From: Acanthosepion pharaonis
Taxonomy: Eukaryota; Mollusca; Cephalopoda; Sepiida; Sepiidae
NCBI GenBank assembly: GCA_903632075.3
Contig: CAHIKZ030004545.1
Span: 692,501 to 756,500, forward strand
DNA length: 64,000 nucleotides
Direction of reading: 5' to 3'
The position numbers were made by a program, and so were the translations under genes. The notes beneath the pieces were generated by a model, which saw nothing but the letters and a program-made list of their open reading frames with translations, was not told the DNA's origin and searched no databases. Below, piece by piece: positions 22,561 through 33,935 of the stretch (position 1 is its first letter; each line of letters opens with the position of its first letter).

Positions 22561-23620
22561 TTTGTCATATTCAACGTAATTAAGTTTATTAATAACGTCA
22601 TATTTTTTCAAAGGAAGTCGTTAGCAAGCTTGTCCCACAACAAAATGGTAGTGACTTAAATGCGCACGAGGTGTCACGCTATATAAACCTGTGCTAGATC
22701 GGCATTAGCTTCGGCTGCCTATTCAAGAACGCTCTCAGCTAGTTCTTGCAAGATGTTATTTGTAAGTTCAACATTCACCGAATTTGCTTTTATTTTTGTA
22801 ATTCTCCTATAGTAAGACTGAAGATACATTTTCAAGCAAACCGTAGCTGTCCCTTTGATTATGGGGTTTCGCACTATTTTGATCGCAAGCCAGACTACGC
22901 CGTAATAAATATCGCCAGACATCAAACGGAGAGTTTTTGTTGATTTTATGAATAACCTTCGCTGCAGACGTCTATTTCCCCTGCGCAATGGGAGATCGCA
23001 GTGACCCAGAAACACTGTGTGGAGACTTCTTCGAAAGCCTCTGAGTTCCATTACTGTTAGATTGTTAGTCCTACAGTTAGATGACTACAAATGTGATCAA
23101 TTTCTGACACTGCCTTAATTTTACACTAAAGTCAAGCTGATTCATAGCGTGTGTTTCCTGTGTATTTTAGTCAGAAAAAGTGAGATCATTAACTCTTGAA
23201 AAATAGCTGGTGTATATTGACCATCCACTGATTGGCAGAACGAAATATGGCTTATTCTCAGTTAATACGAGATCTCTTTTATACTGAACTCAAGAAATAT
23301 TAACATTATTAGGCAATTTATAAATAGCAAACTATGTTTTAAAATATAAAAAAGGCAAGGCGGAATTAGTAATTAAAATGTTGTTAAGAGCCGTGTTAAT
23401 ATGAATATAAACATTTATAAGTTATATACATATATATGTATATTTAAACATATTTCATTGAAAAATAACATTTTATGCCTATTAAATTTAAGCCATCATC
23501 TTCTCTAAATTGCAAATAATCATTTACAATCCTCAAGGGTGTGCACAAGTTTTTCTTATTAGTTAGTTATATGTCATTCATGATACGATGATATATATGA
23601 AAAAATATAGTTAGAAGATG
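22560..23620. other. No gene recognised; isolated TATA-like box
   Basis: A TATATAAA at 22680-22687 sits in a locally GC-richer stretch (gcgcacgaggtgtcacgc upstream, gctagatcggcattagc downstream), as in a core promoter or an LTR. No coding frame follows it and no second LTR was seen. Confidence 0.3.
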
Positions 23621-23622
23621 TG

Positions 23623-23623
<1 letters not shown>

Positions 23624-23683
<60 letters not shown>

Positions 23684-23700
23684 TGTGTGTGTCTGTGTGC
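23624..23700. repeat. (TA)n with GT tail
   Basis: About 57 bp TA then short GT. The 30 bp before it (atatagttagaagatgtgct) resemble the outer edge of family D. Confidence 0.95.
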
Positions 23701-23935
23701 GTAAGAATATTCGGCTTCACAAAACTCATTTATTACGTATAGAATGACAAATTAGCCACTTTTTTGTATTTGACTGATGACGTAGTAGAAATAGAATATT
23801 AATTTAAACTTGACAAACAAAGACAATAATCCAGGTAAATTTTAAATTTTTCACTTTCCTTAACTATTTTTAGCTTGCCGATAAACAGACTGTAATTTCG
23901 TAATTACATTCAACTTAACATTAGGTATGTTGTGT

Positions 23936-23938
<3 letters not shown>

Positions 23939-23992
<54 letters not shown>
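23939..23992. repeat. (TA)n array
   Basis: About 54 bp, leading straight into the next tandem repeat. Confidence 0.97.
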
Positions 23993-23994
<2 letters not shown>

Positions 23995-24955
23995 CTTCTT
24001 TTAAATTGTAATTAAATAATAAAGTTTACTAAATCAGAGAAATGAATTAAAGAAAAAAAAATTTACTTTAATAATATTAATTATAAAATTTAAAAAATCG
24101 GAATAGAAAAACTTGAATAGAAAAAGCTATTTTTAACTGTACATTTAATTAAAAAAAAAATTTATTTGAAATAATTATTTAATTATTAAAATAAATTTAA
24201 CCTAAAATCGGAATATAAATATAAATTTTATAGAGAAAAATTATTTTATTTTTACTGTAAGTAACTAAAAAAAAACATTTAAATTAAATTTTTAAATGTA
24301 ATATAAATATAGATATAGAAAAATAATTTTACTGAAAAACTAATATTGAAAATATTTGAAATAGTTATAATTAAAATTGTAGTTATTTTAAAATAAATTA
24401 GTTAATTAAAATGAAAACTAAACTTCTTTTTAAATTGTAATTAAATAAATAAATAAAGTTTACTAAATCAGAGAAATGAATTAGCTATTTTTGCCGTAAG
24501 GGAAAAAAATTACTTAAAAAATATTTAAATATAAAATTTTAAAAGTCGTAATATAAATATACTTGATATAGAAAAATAATTTTACTGACTGTAAGTAACT
24601 CTAATATATTTACTTCTATTAAATGAAATATAGTCTATAAAAACTAATACTGAAAATATTTTAAAGTTGTAATTAAAATCGTAGTTAATTAAAATGAATT
24701 CTAACATAAACTTCTTTTAAATTGTAATTAAACAAATAAATAAAGTTTACTAAATCAGAGAAATGAAAATTTTACTTAAATAATATTTAAATATAAATTT
24801 TTTTAAAATCGTAATATACTTGATGTGATAATAATTCTACAAACTGTAAGGTATTCTAATTACATTTAATTGTTCTTGAAAGAAATATAGTATATTAAAA
24901 ACTAAAAGCAAAAATATTTCAAATCGTAGTTAAATAAAAATGCCGTATGAAGTTT
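23993..24955. repeat. Very AT-rich tandem repeat, three copies
   Basis: The landmark aacttcttttaaattgtaat followed by aaagtttactaaatcagaga starts near 23993, 24420 and 24711. Inside each copy aaaatcgtaatata, tagaaaaataatttt and ctgtaagtaact recur. Copy lengths differ (about 430, 290 and 240 bp) through internal deletion. Confidence 0.85.
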
Positions 24956-25189
24956 AGCCGTTAACAATAAAATTTTTAAAAAATCCAGACGACACGCTTT
25001 TAACGGATGTTAGATTTCATTGAAAAATACATCCTTACCCACTACCAAAACGTAGCAATAACATATACATTGAAATATAGACATATTGAACGCCCAAACA
25101 CCACTTGTCTAGCAAAATAGATTTATCTGTAACCTTGGAAACATGAATTTTGTTTCAGCTGTGTATTTAAACTCCTGTAATTTTAAAAG

Positions 25190-25334
25190 TTACTCCAAAA
25201 TTCGCTTGAGGATGAAATGGAACTAATGTCTTTAATTTAATTACAAAAAAAAGAAAATTAAATTCGGGGCTTTTGGTTTCCATTTTTGAAACATGGTTAG
25301 AACTGTATAGCGCAAAAAAACATATTTTAAATCA

Positions 25335-25374
<40 letters not shown>
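25190..25374. repeat. Family-F single arm and (TA)n
   Basis: It contains aattcgcttgaggatg, gaacatggt-like and acatattttaaatcaattaa, matching one arm of the palindrome at 21066 and the copy at 32245. TA array at 25340-25374. Confidence 0.75.
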
Positions 25375-25377
<3 letters not shown>

Positions 25378-25700
25378 TGAGAGAGAGAATTTCAGTTTGA
25401 CATATTTAATCAATGAACAGGCGTCAATAGAAAAGAATTTTATTTCGCAAGAACGAAATTGTTTTTCCTTTTATCTATATCGATGGAAAAGTTAACGACT
25501 TTCTAAATTGTCAAGCGTTAGAAATTGAAATCGTTTTACTTAAAACTTTGTAAAAGCCACCAGTCGCTTATAAAGATTTTACTGACGTGATATTCCGTTG
25601 GAAAAATGAAAAGCAGACATTATTGGCTTTAGATGTTGATAAGTCGTAATATTGATTTATGTTGTCTCCCCACAAAAAACAAAATCAAAATACTTGATAT

Positions 25701-25704
<4 letters not shown>

Positions 25705-25785
<81 letters not shown>
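25705..25785. repeat. (CA)n then (TA)n
   Basis: About 36 bp CA followed by about 45 bp TA. Confidence 0.97.
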
Positions 25786-25787
<2 letters not shown>

Positions 25788-25959
25788 CTTGTGCAAATTA
25801 ATTGATACAACCGCTTTAGTTTCCTTTCTTTCACTATATAGTACGTTTTAGACCCACTAGAGTGACAGGATGTAATCGATTTCTATTTTTTCTTCAGATT
25901 AGGTCATTTGCAGTAATATGCAGTAACATGAATCTATTTTCGGGGTATATCATTTAATT

Positions 25960-26290
25960 TGTTTGGCCTTGAAAAATATTGCGTCATCAGTGATTGCATC
26001 AGATTTTCATCATGCGCAGACACTATTCTCTCGACTGTCGATTATTTGTCCTACGGCCATTGTCTGCGATGGACGTTACTTCAAGGAAGCGTACGAAAAT
26101 TGTAACGATGAACTAACGCAATGGAAAGCCTTACCAGTAAGAAAATCAAACTATTATCGACTGGCTCGGAAACTCCCCTGATTTAAATAAAATCTGTGGT
26201 TAATTTGCAAAGAAAGACTTCGTGGAATGAACATACGAAGTACTAATATATGCACTCTGCCAGGTTTCCTTGGGAAAATACGAAAAATAG
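25960..26290 (+). pseudogene. Tc1-like transposase C-terminal fragment
   Basis: A plus-strand frame contains IIDWLGNSPDLNKIC, close to the IxDWPxxSPDLNPIENLW block that holds the second catalytic Asp of Tc1-like transposases, and the alternative frame continues LWLICKERLRGMN. The preceding 180 bp are open but I cannot align them with confidence. A short, frameshifted remnant. Confidence 0.55.
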
Positions 26291-26338
26291 TAAATAATAA
26301 CAGAATTATTCGTTTTGTTTCAGTTTATTTGTACAGGG

Positions 26339-26340
<2 letters not shown>

Positions 26341-26399
<59 letters not shown>
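26341..26399. repeat. (TA)n array
   Basis: About 58 bp, next to a Helitron-like terminus. Confidence 0.97.
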
Positions 26400-26400
<1 letters not shown>

Positions 26401-26777
26401 TAGCAGTAGAGCCCGGCGTTGCCTGGGATGTAACAGTAACAGATAGATCAAGTATCGATCATCATAAAGACTGAAAAATAAAATTGACAAAGATTATTGT
26501 TTAAAGTTGGCGGACACGCATGTCTTGGTTTTTTTTTTTTTTTTTTTTTTGTTTTTTTTTTACGAATTGGTCAAACCCAAACTCAAACAAAAACATTGTT
26601 TTCAATTGTTATGAGTCTATTGATTGAATAGAATTTTATTATAAACAATTATCTTGTAAATGGAATTTTTAAAGCATTCTGAATGTAAAAATAAAGAAAA
26701 AAGTGTGCAAGACAATAAGAAACACTACTTTTGTTGAAATCGGTTGAAAAATTTAGGAAATCTGATCCCATATATAT

Positions 26778-26813
<36 letters not shown>

Positions 26814-26840
26814 CCTGGGTTTTATAAGTATAACTCGATA
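26400..26840 (-). mobile_element. Helitron-like element, 3' end on minus strand
   Basis: Read on the minus strand it ends caacgccgggctctactgct then CTAG followed by T, with a CCCAGG/CCGGG hairpin just before. It has the same end design as the fuller Helitron at 42218-43037 (caacgccgg...tgctgCTAG T). At about 26838 the minus strand begins tcgagttatacttataaaa then a TG tract, comparable with the tctctatctataaaaggcag then TG start of that element. The 5' boundary is uncertain because this part is tandemly repeated. Confidence 0.55.
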
Positions 26841-27245
26841 TGAGTTGTCCCCCTTTCATTCTGGCGACAGAATCGTGTTTTATTGTGTTTTCAAATTGAT
26901 TTCGTGCAAAAACAATTGTTTTTCCGATTTTTTGACGCTCTCAGACCCACTACAAGGTAATTTTACGCAGTCCTGTGAAGTTTTGTTAAAATCGGTTGAA
27001 AAATGTAGGAAATCCGATCCAATATATAAAACGTACACACACACACACACACAATCTGCGTTTTATAATAAGTATAACTCGATATGAGTTGTCCCCTTCC
27101 ATTCTGGCGACAGGATAGTTTTTATCGTGTTTTCAAATTGTAAGATAAATATATATTATGTTTATCCAATTTTATATATATATATATTTATATATATATT
27201 TGTTAAAAATCGGTTGAAAATGTAGGAAATCCGATCCAATATTTA
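26735..27245. repeat. About 250-bp tandem repeat with internal (CA)n
   Basis: The block aaatcggttgaaaaatgtag-gaaatccgatcc recurs near 26735, 26990 and 27205. Between them are (CA)n tracts, ttttataagtataactcgat and gttgtccccttycattctgg. Two full units and a partial third. It overlaps the presumed Helitron 5' region. Confidence 0.85.
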
Positions 27246-27249
27246 TTAA

Positions 27250-28780
27250 ATCCATTATTTCTTGTAAGAAAATATATATATATAAACCAAAATTAAATCA
27301 TTATTTAGAAAACGTACAATCTGAACGAAAAGCGCCCTCCAATTATTTTTATCTTGTTACTCATAAAAATGACCGAAAAATTTTCAGATTTTATATGAAA
27401 TTGCTGTATGTATTTTCTGATTTTCAGCTACTTCAATTGAATAACATGTCTTTATTTCCCGCCTGTATAATCCTAATCTAATGAAAAAAAATTATATTGT
27501 AAATTTCCTGATTTGGTTCTACTATAATTCGAACTAGGTTCACTAATTTCACTTTCAAATCCACTAAACTTTACAAAACCCGCTTATCCAAAAAGCGTAG
27601 TAAGTTAATCGTTTTTAATCCTGAAAGTAACAATTATGTAATTTGGATTTTGTTATCAAATAGGATTTTTTGTATATTGAATTCATATTCTAAAGTTTAA
27701 CAAGTTATCCTCAAGAAATTAATGTTTATGGAGTGGTTGCCATCTTTTGTTGCTTTGAAATTGTAATATTTTCGCCTTTTTAGAGCTTTGAAGCCGAAAA
27801 AAATTTCAGATAAACAAGTGTATTTACTCCGGAAATCGAACTCCGACAGAAGAGAAAAGGGAGAGGATTTTCTGTTTGATGTCCTTGAATTAAATCTGTG
27901 ATCATGACTACGATCTTTAAATTGCTTGCTTTTATAAAATACCGTTTCGACGCCGAACATCATATCAATATCAGTGGAAATATTGTGTTAAATCAAAGAT
28001 GGCGATACAATTCTGAGAGACAAGCGGATTCAATCACCAATCCAGTAACCATGTTGACAGAATTGGCATTTGATGGAAATATTCTATTAATTCATTAACA
28101 GCTTTCGTGGTTCATCAAAGCAATTAAAGCCTATGTTTTTTGTAACCAATAGTGAAAAATAATCCCATAGAAGAAAGACAATCACTTTTTCTCTCTTTCT
28201 CAGACCCAATCCTACGTAAATTGTATACTCAACCCAGGAGCATCGAAATGGCGTCGCTTAGGCGGTTTCTTTTGCAAAACTGAGATAGGGCTGCGTGCAT
28301 TATTATGCAAATAATTACCGGCGAAAAAAAAAAAAAAAATTCCTGGAAACTTCTTTAATTTGCATTGAAGCAAAAAATGTTTGGCAAGGGCGTAGCGTGT
28401 CGCAATCTGGCGTCTTACATGGCTTCTTCATTTTAATTTTACTTTACTGAATATTTTTCTCCTTGTCACATCCTATGGATTTTTCGATTTTATGAACCTG
28501 ACAAAAGCATCGCATCGGACGACATTTTTAACGCCAAACGAATTATCAGTTGTGGCCTCTAGCAATTTCGGGTATCTTTCGAAAATTTGATTGAGTCGTT
28601 CTTTTAATTTAAGATTTTTTTTTTTTGAATGTTATCTTTGTCGTTGATGCGGATTTCAAATTCAGCTGATGAGATGATTTTGACCGGGAGAACACTTCTT
28701 TAAAAATTCCTTACTGTAGAATTTTCAGAATATCCATAACATTTCCTTTTTTCTCGATTTGTACAAATCTTTCAATATCA
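27250..28780. other. No gene recognised
   Basis: AT-rich with moderate-complexity stretches. Open frames of 66-88 codons overlap on both strands around 27700-28100 without family resemblance. An octamer-like atgcaaat lies near 28300 without context. Confidence 0.4.
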
Positions 28781-28841
<61 letters not shown>

Positions 28842-29011
28842 GATAAAATGTAGTTATAAGTTAAGGTATATTGGTATATTTATATGTATATACATATATT
28901 GATTTCTGTACGTCAGGCCGCTTGACAATTGCGTCTAGCATGAAACAGCCTGTCGCCTCTATCTCTGATATTGAGCACTTTATCCCATAAATATAGCACA
29001 TCTTAAAACTA

Positions 29012-29082
<71 letters not shown>
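28781..29082. repeat. Family-D fragment between (TA)n arrays
   Basis: TA at 28781-28837, D fragment at 28885-29018, TA at 29019-29082. The fragment keeps the core (cttgacaattgcgtctagca, tgaaacagcctgtcgcctct) joined directly to the outer arm (atctctgatattgagcactt, cccataaatatagcac), with the inner arm deleted. Confidence 0.85.
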
Positions 29083-29087
<5 letters not shown>

Positions 29088-29189
29088 AATAAAAACAGAC
29101 CATTTTTAAGGTTCCATATAATAAATCATTTCACCATGGTGAAATAATTTATTATATGGAACCTTAAAGTGGTCTGTTTTTATTCAAAT
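29083..29189. repeat. Near-perfect 107-bp palindrome, family H
   Basis: Arms atttgaataaaaacagacca and ttaaggttccatataataaat pair with their exact reverse on the other side of the centre caccatggtg (29132-29141). The flank (ttacattgagctctctggat, atcatcctcc) matches the flank of the hairpin at 52898-52962, so the two belong together. Confidence 0.92.
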
Positions 29190-29275
29190 TTATTTCTTCT
29201 GAATTTACATTGAGCTCTCTGGATATCATCCTCCTTGGGTCTACCCATACGGATTACTTAGTTTTGCATAAACTA

Positions 29276-29278
<3 letters not shown>

Positions 29279-29310
<32 letters not shown>

Positions 29311-29371
29311 CTACAAGCTTGTCCTTATTTGTATTTTATTATTATATGAGTGTATGCACACACACACACAC

Positions 29372-29432
<61 letters not shown>
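29279..29432. repeat. (TA)n arrays
   Basis: TA at 29279-29308 and 29374-29432, with a short CA run before the second. Confidence 0.96.
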
Positions 29433-29439
<7 letters not shown>

Positions 29440-29489
29440 ATATATACATAAGTGTGTGTGTTTATATATTATGATAATGGATGAGGAAC

Positions 29490-30330
29490 CTTAGAAATTG
29501 GTATACATACCTTTCCGAAATATAGACTTACATACATATATCCTGGTTCCACAAACTATGGATCGAGGAAGACCTACATTCGCTTGTACGTCTGACCACG
29601 AAGTACACATTCAGCAGGTTCTCATTAACGATCCAATTATCAGCACACGTCGTGGCCTAAGCATACTGTATATCCCATAATACCGCATCGAGTGTAATTA
29701 AAGAACTGCTGTATCCGTATCATTTGCAACGTGTGCACGGTCTTTCGCCCTATTATTACACAAACTGCCTAACCGTTTTTTTTTCTCTCTTTAGTCTTGT
29801 TTACGAATGAGGCAACATTTGTAAGAGATGAAATAACATATTTACACAACCAAAATTTGTAACCGGATTGGTATCCTCATGATACATTACAGTATAAACA
29901 CCAGCATCACTTTACGATTAATATGTGAGCTTGAATTGTAGGTGACTATCTGGAAGGTCTATATGTTCTCCCAGCAAGTCATACTGGAGCTGTCAACTTG
30001 GAATTTATTTTGAACACCCTTCCATAGCTGCTAGAGGATGGACGCCTGTTCATACTCAGGCACATGGTTTATGCAGCAGACATTAATAATGCGGAGACGT
30101 TTCATCAGAGTGTCATGGTGGCCTGCGAAATTATTCAACACCGTGTGGGAGTATTTGAAACTGTGCGCCAGTCACTGATCCGACGGGTGCATGAGTGTGT
30201 AGAAGAAGGTGGAAGACATTTTGAACATTTGTTATGAGTTGGTGTGTTGAGGTACAACGGTGGCCTTTAAGACATATGTATATGTGACCATTTTATTTAT
30301 TTATTATTTTGTGGAAGGAACCCGCCCTAA
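29490..30330 (+). pseudogene. IS630/Tc1-type transposase remnant
   Basis: Fragments in order on the plus strand: RPTFACTSDHEV then VLINDPIISTRRGLS (helix-turn-helix); YHLQRVHGLSP-like; FTNEATFVRDEI, where the family has FTDEATF, so the first catalytic Asp reads Asn; HNQNL; GDYLEGLYVLP-like; LELSTWNLF; ACEIIQHRVGVFETVRQSLI and RRVHECVEEGGRHFEHLL. This is the layout of a widespread IS630/Tc1-like transposase common in arthropod genomes. Many frameshifts. The 3' edge (attttgatacaccctata) may be the terminal repeat. A (TA)n array begins at 30359. Confidence 0.8.
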
Positions 30331-30353
30331 TTTTCTAACAGTAATTTTGATAC

Positions 30354-30358
<5 letters not shown>

Positions 30359-30413
<55 letters not shown>
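30359..30413. repeat. (TA)n array
   Basis: About 55 bp of TA. Confidence 0.97.
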
Positions 30414-30417
<4 letters not shown>

Positions 30418-30418
<1 letters not shown>

Positions 30419-30655
30419 GACATTTTTTATGTTTTAACGTTCTTTTTATAGATACAAGTATTTGCATAAATGCTCTGTTTATAATAAACAGTATTAAATA
30501 ACATTTACCGGCCTGAATGACGGTTCCGTATAGGATGAAAATTTTCATAGAAAATATGAAAATTTTCGGACATTCGTGTTATTTAATACTGTTTATTATA
30601 AACAGAACTTAAATACTTGTATCTATAAAAAGAACGTTGAACATAAAAAATGTCT
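30418..30655. repeat. Palindrome of two family-S units
   Basis: The left arm runs gacattttttatg, aacgttctttttatagatac, gctctgtttataataaacag, tattaaataacattt. After a 65-bp centre the right arm runs the exact reverse. These are family-S body sequences in head-to-head orientation. Confidence 0.88.
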
Positions 30656-30872
30656 TTAATAAATAAATTGTCGGACATTGTCCATTTCTTAATATATGAC
30701 GTCATTTGTTTACATTTGATTCGCCAGAGCAGTTAAGAATGTACGAGATTCATGGAAGATTGAAGTTTATAAGCAGTAAATTTGACCTTGTCTACCGAAC
30801 GCTTCTTTGTGGCCGAAAGGCACGTCAGCGTAAATGACGGTTCCGTATAGGATGCAGGATCTTTGTACTATT
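30600..30872 (+). repeat. Family-S unit with tRNA-like head, copy 2
   Basis: Plus strand: tatctataaaaagaacgttg, attgtcggacattgtccatt, gacgtcatttgtttacattt, then the tRNA-like head (ctttgtggccgaaaggcacg, taaatgacggttccgtatag-gatgcagg) ending at about 30868. The order is identical to the minus-strand copy at 2700-3048. Confidence 0.7.
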
Positions 30873-30992
30873 TCATTTTTTGGGCTTTGAAGGGACGTTC
30901 CTCCCAGGAACATCTGTATATTCAAAAAAAAAAAAAAATAAGCTATTCGGATGAGTTGGGTAACTAACGAAACTTAATCTATACCAAACGAG

Positions 30993-30999
<7 letters not shown>

Positions 31000-31063
<64 letters not shown>

Positions 31064-31092
31064 ATGTGTGTGTGTGTACATCTATACATACA
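31000..31092. repeat. (TA)n and (GT)n
   Basis: About 57 bp TA followed by GT-rich sequence. Confidence 0.96.
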
Positions 31093-31117
31093 TATATATG
31101 TGTGTGTAAAGATTTCA

Positions 31118-31270
31118 GATTATATCTGTAAAAGTTAATATGAATAAAGACAAAAGAAAAACTCTTTGAGCTGACGCGTTTGTGAAGTCTGTGGGACTTT
31201 ATCAAGGTAAATGCTTGATACAGTCCCTCAGAGTCGAAACGCGTCGAGTCGACGGATAAGTTTTTCTTTA
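31118..31270. repeat. Family-A palindrome with hammerhead-like motif A2
   Basis: An imperfect palindrome of roughly 75-bp arms around gtaaatg. Left: aaagacaaaagaaaaactct, ctgacgcgttt, gggactttatcaag. Right: cttgatacagtccc, gaaacgcgtc, aagtttttctttagtc. The right arm at 31215-31246 carries TTGATAC, A, GTCC.., GTC, GAAA, CGCGTC. The left-arm GACGCGTTT can pair with AAACGCGTC, as stem III of a hammerhead would. Confidence 0.55.
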
Positions 31271-31286
31271 GTCGTTATCCATATAT

Positions 31287-31287
<1 letters not shown>

Positions 31288-31342
<55 letters not shown>
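31288..31342. repeat. (TA)n array
   Basis: About 55 bp. Confidence 0.97.
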
Positions 31343-31347
<5 letters not shown>

Positions 31348-31496
31348 AAATCGAATTGTTTTTAATGTCCCTTCCGAATAGCCGTTACACATGACGTCAC
31401 GCTAGAGCATTTCAAATGACCAGCATTCGAAGAATACCAGGAAAGAAATTCTAACTACCACACAGACTGTTGTCGTCATCTTCATTGCCATATTCA

Positions 31497-31795
31497 CGAC
31501 CTTTTGACCGTTGTTCGCTCCGGCCTTCTTCAGGTGATTAGAATTTCGAACTGAGCCCTTTATTTCATCCAACGGGGTAGATTTTATTAGTCGCACGTGC
31601 CATGTCTCTTCCCAGTTATCTCCGTTTAACCCAACTTAATGCCCCCAAAAAGCTGTTAGTTCAATACCTGTATAACTGCAGTGGTGTACAAAAAAAGAGT
31701 TGCGTTAAAGGGAGATAACTGAGACAGGCAGATGAGGCGTGGCACGTGGAACGAGAACAATCTACGCTAAACGAAGTAAAGAGTTCAGTTTACTT
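31497..31795. mobile_element. Family-C inverted-repeat element, copy 2
   Basis: The minus strand (31533-31498) reads CTGAAGA, A, GGCCG...CGGTC, AAAA. The plus strand continues tcgaactgagccctttattt, acggggtagatttta, tcgcacgtgcc. The reverse (ggcacgtggaacgagaacaa, gtaaagag) lies at 31740-31795. It parallels 19634-19900 block by block. The GAAA box has lost its G here. Confidence 0.6.
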
Positions 31796-31945
31796 GAAAT
31801 AACAAAATAAACGCCTCCCGTCAGTTTATCCCCAACTTCAAGCACAGTACTAAGCACTTTATATGAAAACTGAAGAGAAATAATAAAAACTAAACAGGGT
31901 TGTCGTTTCTTTTCAATCAAACATATTTGAATGGAAATAAATATG

Positions 31946-31946
<1 letters not shown>

Positions 31947-31995
<49 letters not shown>

Positions 31996-32088
31996 TGTAC
32001 GACTTACGTTTCACTGACTTTTCGTTTATTGAGCAATTTTTAATACTACTATTTCATGATCTGATTCAAAAAACCATTAACATTTTTT

Positions 32089-32149
<61 letters not shown>
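31947..32149. repeat. (TA)n arrays
   Basis: TA at 31947-31990 and 32094-32149. Confidence 0.97.
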
Positions 32150-32152
<3 letters not shown>

Positions 32153-32244
32153 AAAAGAACAGTAAGATATATAATCCGGTGTTCTTATAGATATTTTTAT
32201 TTTTACAATTTTTTGCTGTCTTTAAAACCCAGTAATTTTCAAAG

Positions 32245-32385
32245 TTACTCCGAAATTCGCTTGAGTATGAAATGTAACTAATGCCTTTAATTTAATTACA
32301 AAATTAAATTCGGAGCTTCAATTTTTGAAACATTGTTAAAACTGTGTAGCGGAAAAAAACATATTTTAAATCGATTAATTTATAA
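32245..32385. repeat. Family-F single arm
   Basis: Shares aaattcgcttgagtatgaaa, ctttaatttaattacaaa and acatattttaaatcgattaa with 25190-25345 and one arm of 21066-21392. Confidence 0.75.
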
Positions 32386-32404
32386 CATATACACACATAT
32401 ATAT

Positions 32405-32417
32405 TCAGACGTTTATA

Positions 32418-32463
<46 letters not shown>

Positions 32464-32555
32464 ATGTTTAACGTTGTTATTTTATATATAAATATTGTCG
32501 GACCTTGTCCATATATATATATATATATATAAGGTATTTTATAAACGTCTGAACA
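32405..32555. repeat. Palindrome with (TA)n inside both arms
   Basis: agacgtttataaaatacctta then TA, a centre of about 50 bp holding scraps of family S (tatgtttaacgtt, attgtcggaccttgtcc), TA again, then taaggtattttataaacgtct. Confidence 0.85.
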
Positions 32556-32877
32556 AATAAAATAAAAGTAAAAATAACATATAGAGCTTTTAACTTTCAA
32601 AATCATGAGATCAATTGAATCCGCTCTCTTTGTTTCAACATTACAGTATCCTCAGCTGATTTTTTGTCAAATGAACTCTCAACGCTTAATTTAAAAAAAA
32701 AATTAATGAACGCTATATTATTTTTAAAAAAATAAATAAACAAACGCACGACTTTGGGTTTGTGAGAAAGTGAAGAGGAGGATGTAAATAAGTAAGGAGA
32801 AGAAGAAGTGGGAAGATAAGAAAAGCAAGTTTGAAACCAAGGTAACGGATACAACTGATCTTCTGATCTCTGTGGTG

Positions 32878-32889
32878 TGCGCATGCGCG
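32878..32889. promoter_or_regulatory. NRF1-like palindrome
   Basis: tgcgcatgcgcg in AT-rich DNA. No gene is adjacent. Confidence 0.2.
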
Positions 32890-32999
32890 TTTGTGTGTAT
32901 GTATATGTGTGTGTTTTTCGTTTCATCAATAGTAAACTCTTTACATTTCTTTAAAACTATCAAAACGCAACATACCAAACTTTTGTGCCTTCGGCGATC

Positions 33000-33760
33000 A
33001 TCCGGATGAAAAAAAAAAATCTTGCGTACTTCGCAATAATAGAAAATCAGTTGTGTCGATAAGCATTAACCCAGATTATGTTCAGGGCTTGTAACTAATG
33101 AATTGATTATGATATGTGAAATTTGTGGACTCGGCTTTTCTCCGGGCGGTGAACGAATTCTTTTCATTTGATTTGGCATACTTTCGGTCAGGAAAAGCCG
33201 ATTTAACCACTTCATTCTTTGTTTTCGGCTGGCTTTTAAAACCGATCTGAAGATAGCGGAAAACCAGATAAGACAAGACAAGCGTCTGAGTAGAACAATC
33301 GATGCGGTAAAAGAAAGAAACGAATTTAAGTACATTCCGAGGAGGCTTTCAAATTAGCAGTAAAAAGGGTCGGTCTTGGGGGATGAGATTGCTTCGCCTT
33401 CCTTCTCGGCATAATAATGACATAGCTGTCAAACGAGGTGCGCGTTTGACAAGCCTGGGGAATACCTTTCGCCTAGCACTTATCTGGATTTGCATAAAGC
33501 TTCGTGTGTTTAGCTATTACGAGTGAGGTTCGTGTTCGGAGCCGAATTGGCCCCAGATATGAAAGGTGTAAAAAAAATGTATGCGTTTGAAAAAGAAGCA
33601 ATTATTTGATAAGGTTAGGGTAAGTCTGGCGCAAGGTCTCAGCAGTAGGGCACTTAACGTGGATAGAACTCACTAAACGGCCTGCGAGAATTAGTTGTTC
33701 ACGATAAATCAACAGCAGATTTAGCAAGTAGTCTTTTTTTATAATAATGTTCACTCTTTA
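33000..33760. other. No gene recognised
   Basis: Nearer to balanced composition than most of the window, with an 89-codon minus-strand frame at 33066-33335 that I cannot assign. Confidence 0.4.
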
Positions 33761-33761
33761 A

Positions 33762-33935
33762 AAGGCCTAAGAGCCACTCGAGATAGATATTTTCTGAATA
33801 AAATGTAAGAGGCGCTATGGAAATATGTAGGGAAGATAACAGTTAACTCTAGATTTAAAGAGGTTAAGATTGTAATTTCGGGGAAGAAGCTTCTTTGTAG
33901 TCGGTTCCACAATGTAGAGGTTCAAGGTCAAATGT
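33762..33935 (+). repeat. Dispersed repeat G, copy 2
   Basis: Reads agagccactcgagatagata, gtagggaagataacagttaa, gattgtaatttcggggaaga, agcttctttgtagtcggttc, cacaatgtag. Aligns with 5830-6010 and in part with 57735-57900. Confidence 0.55.
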
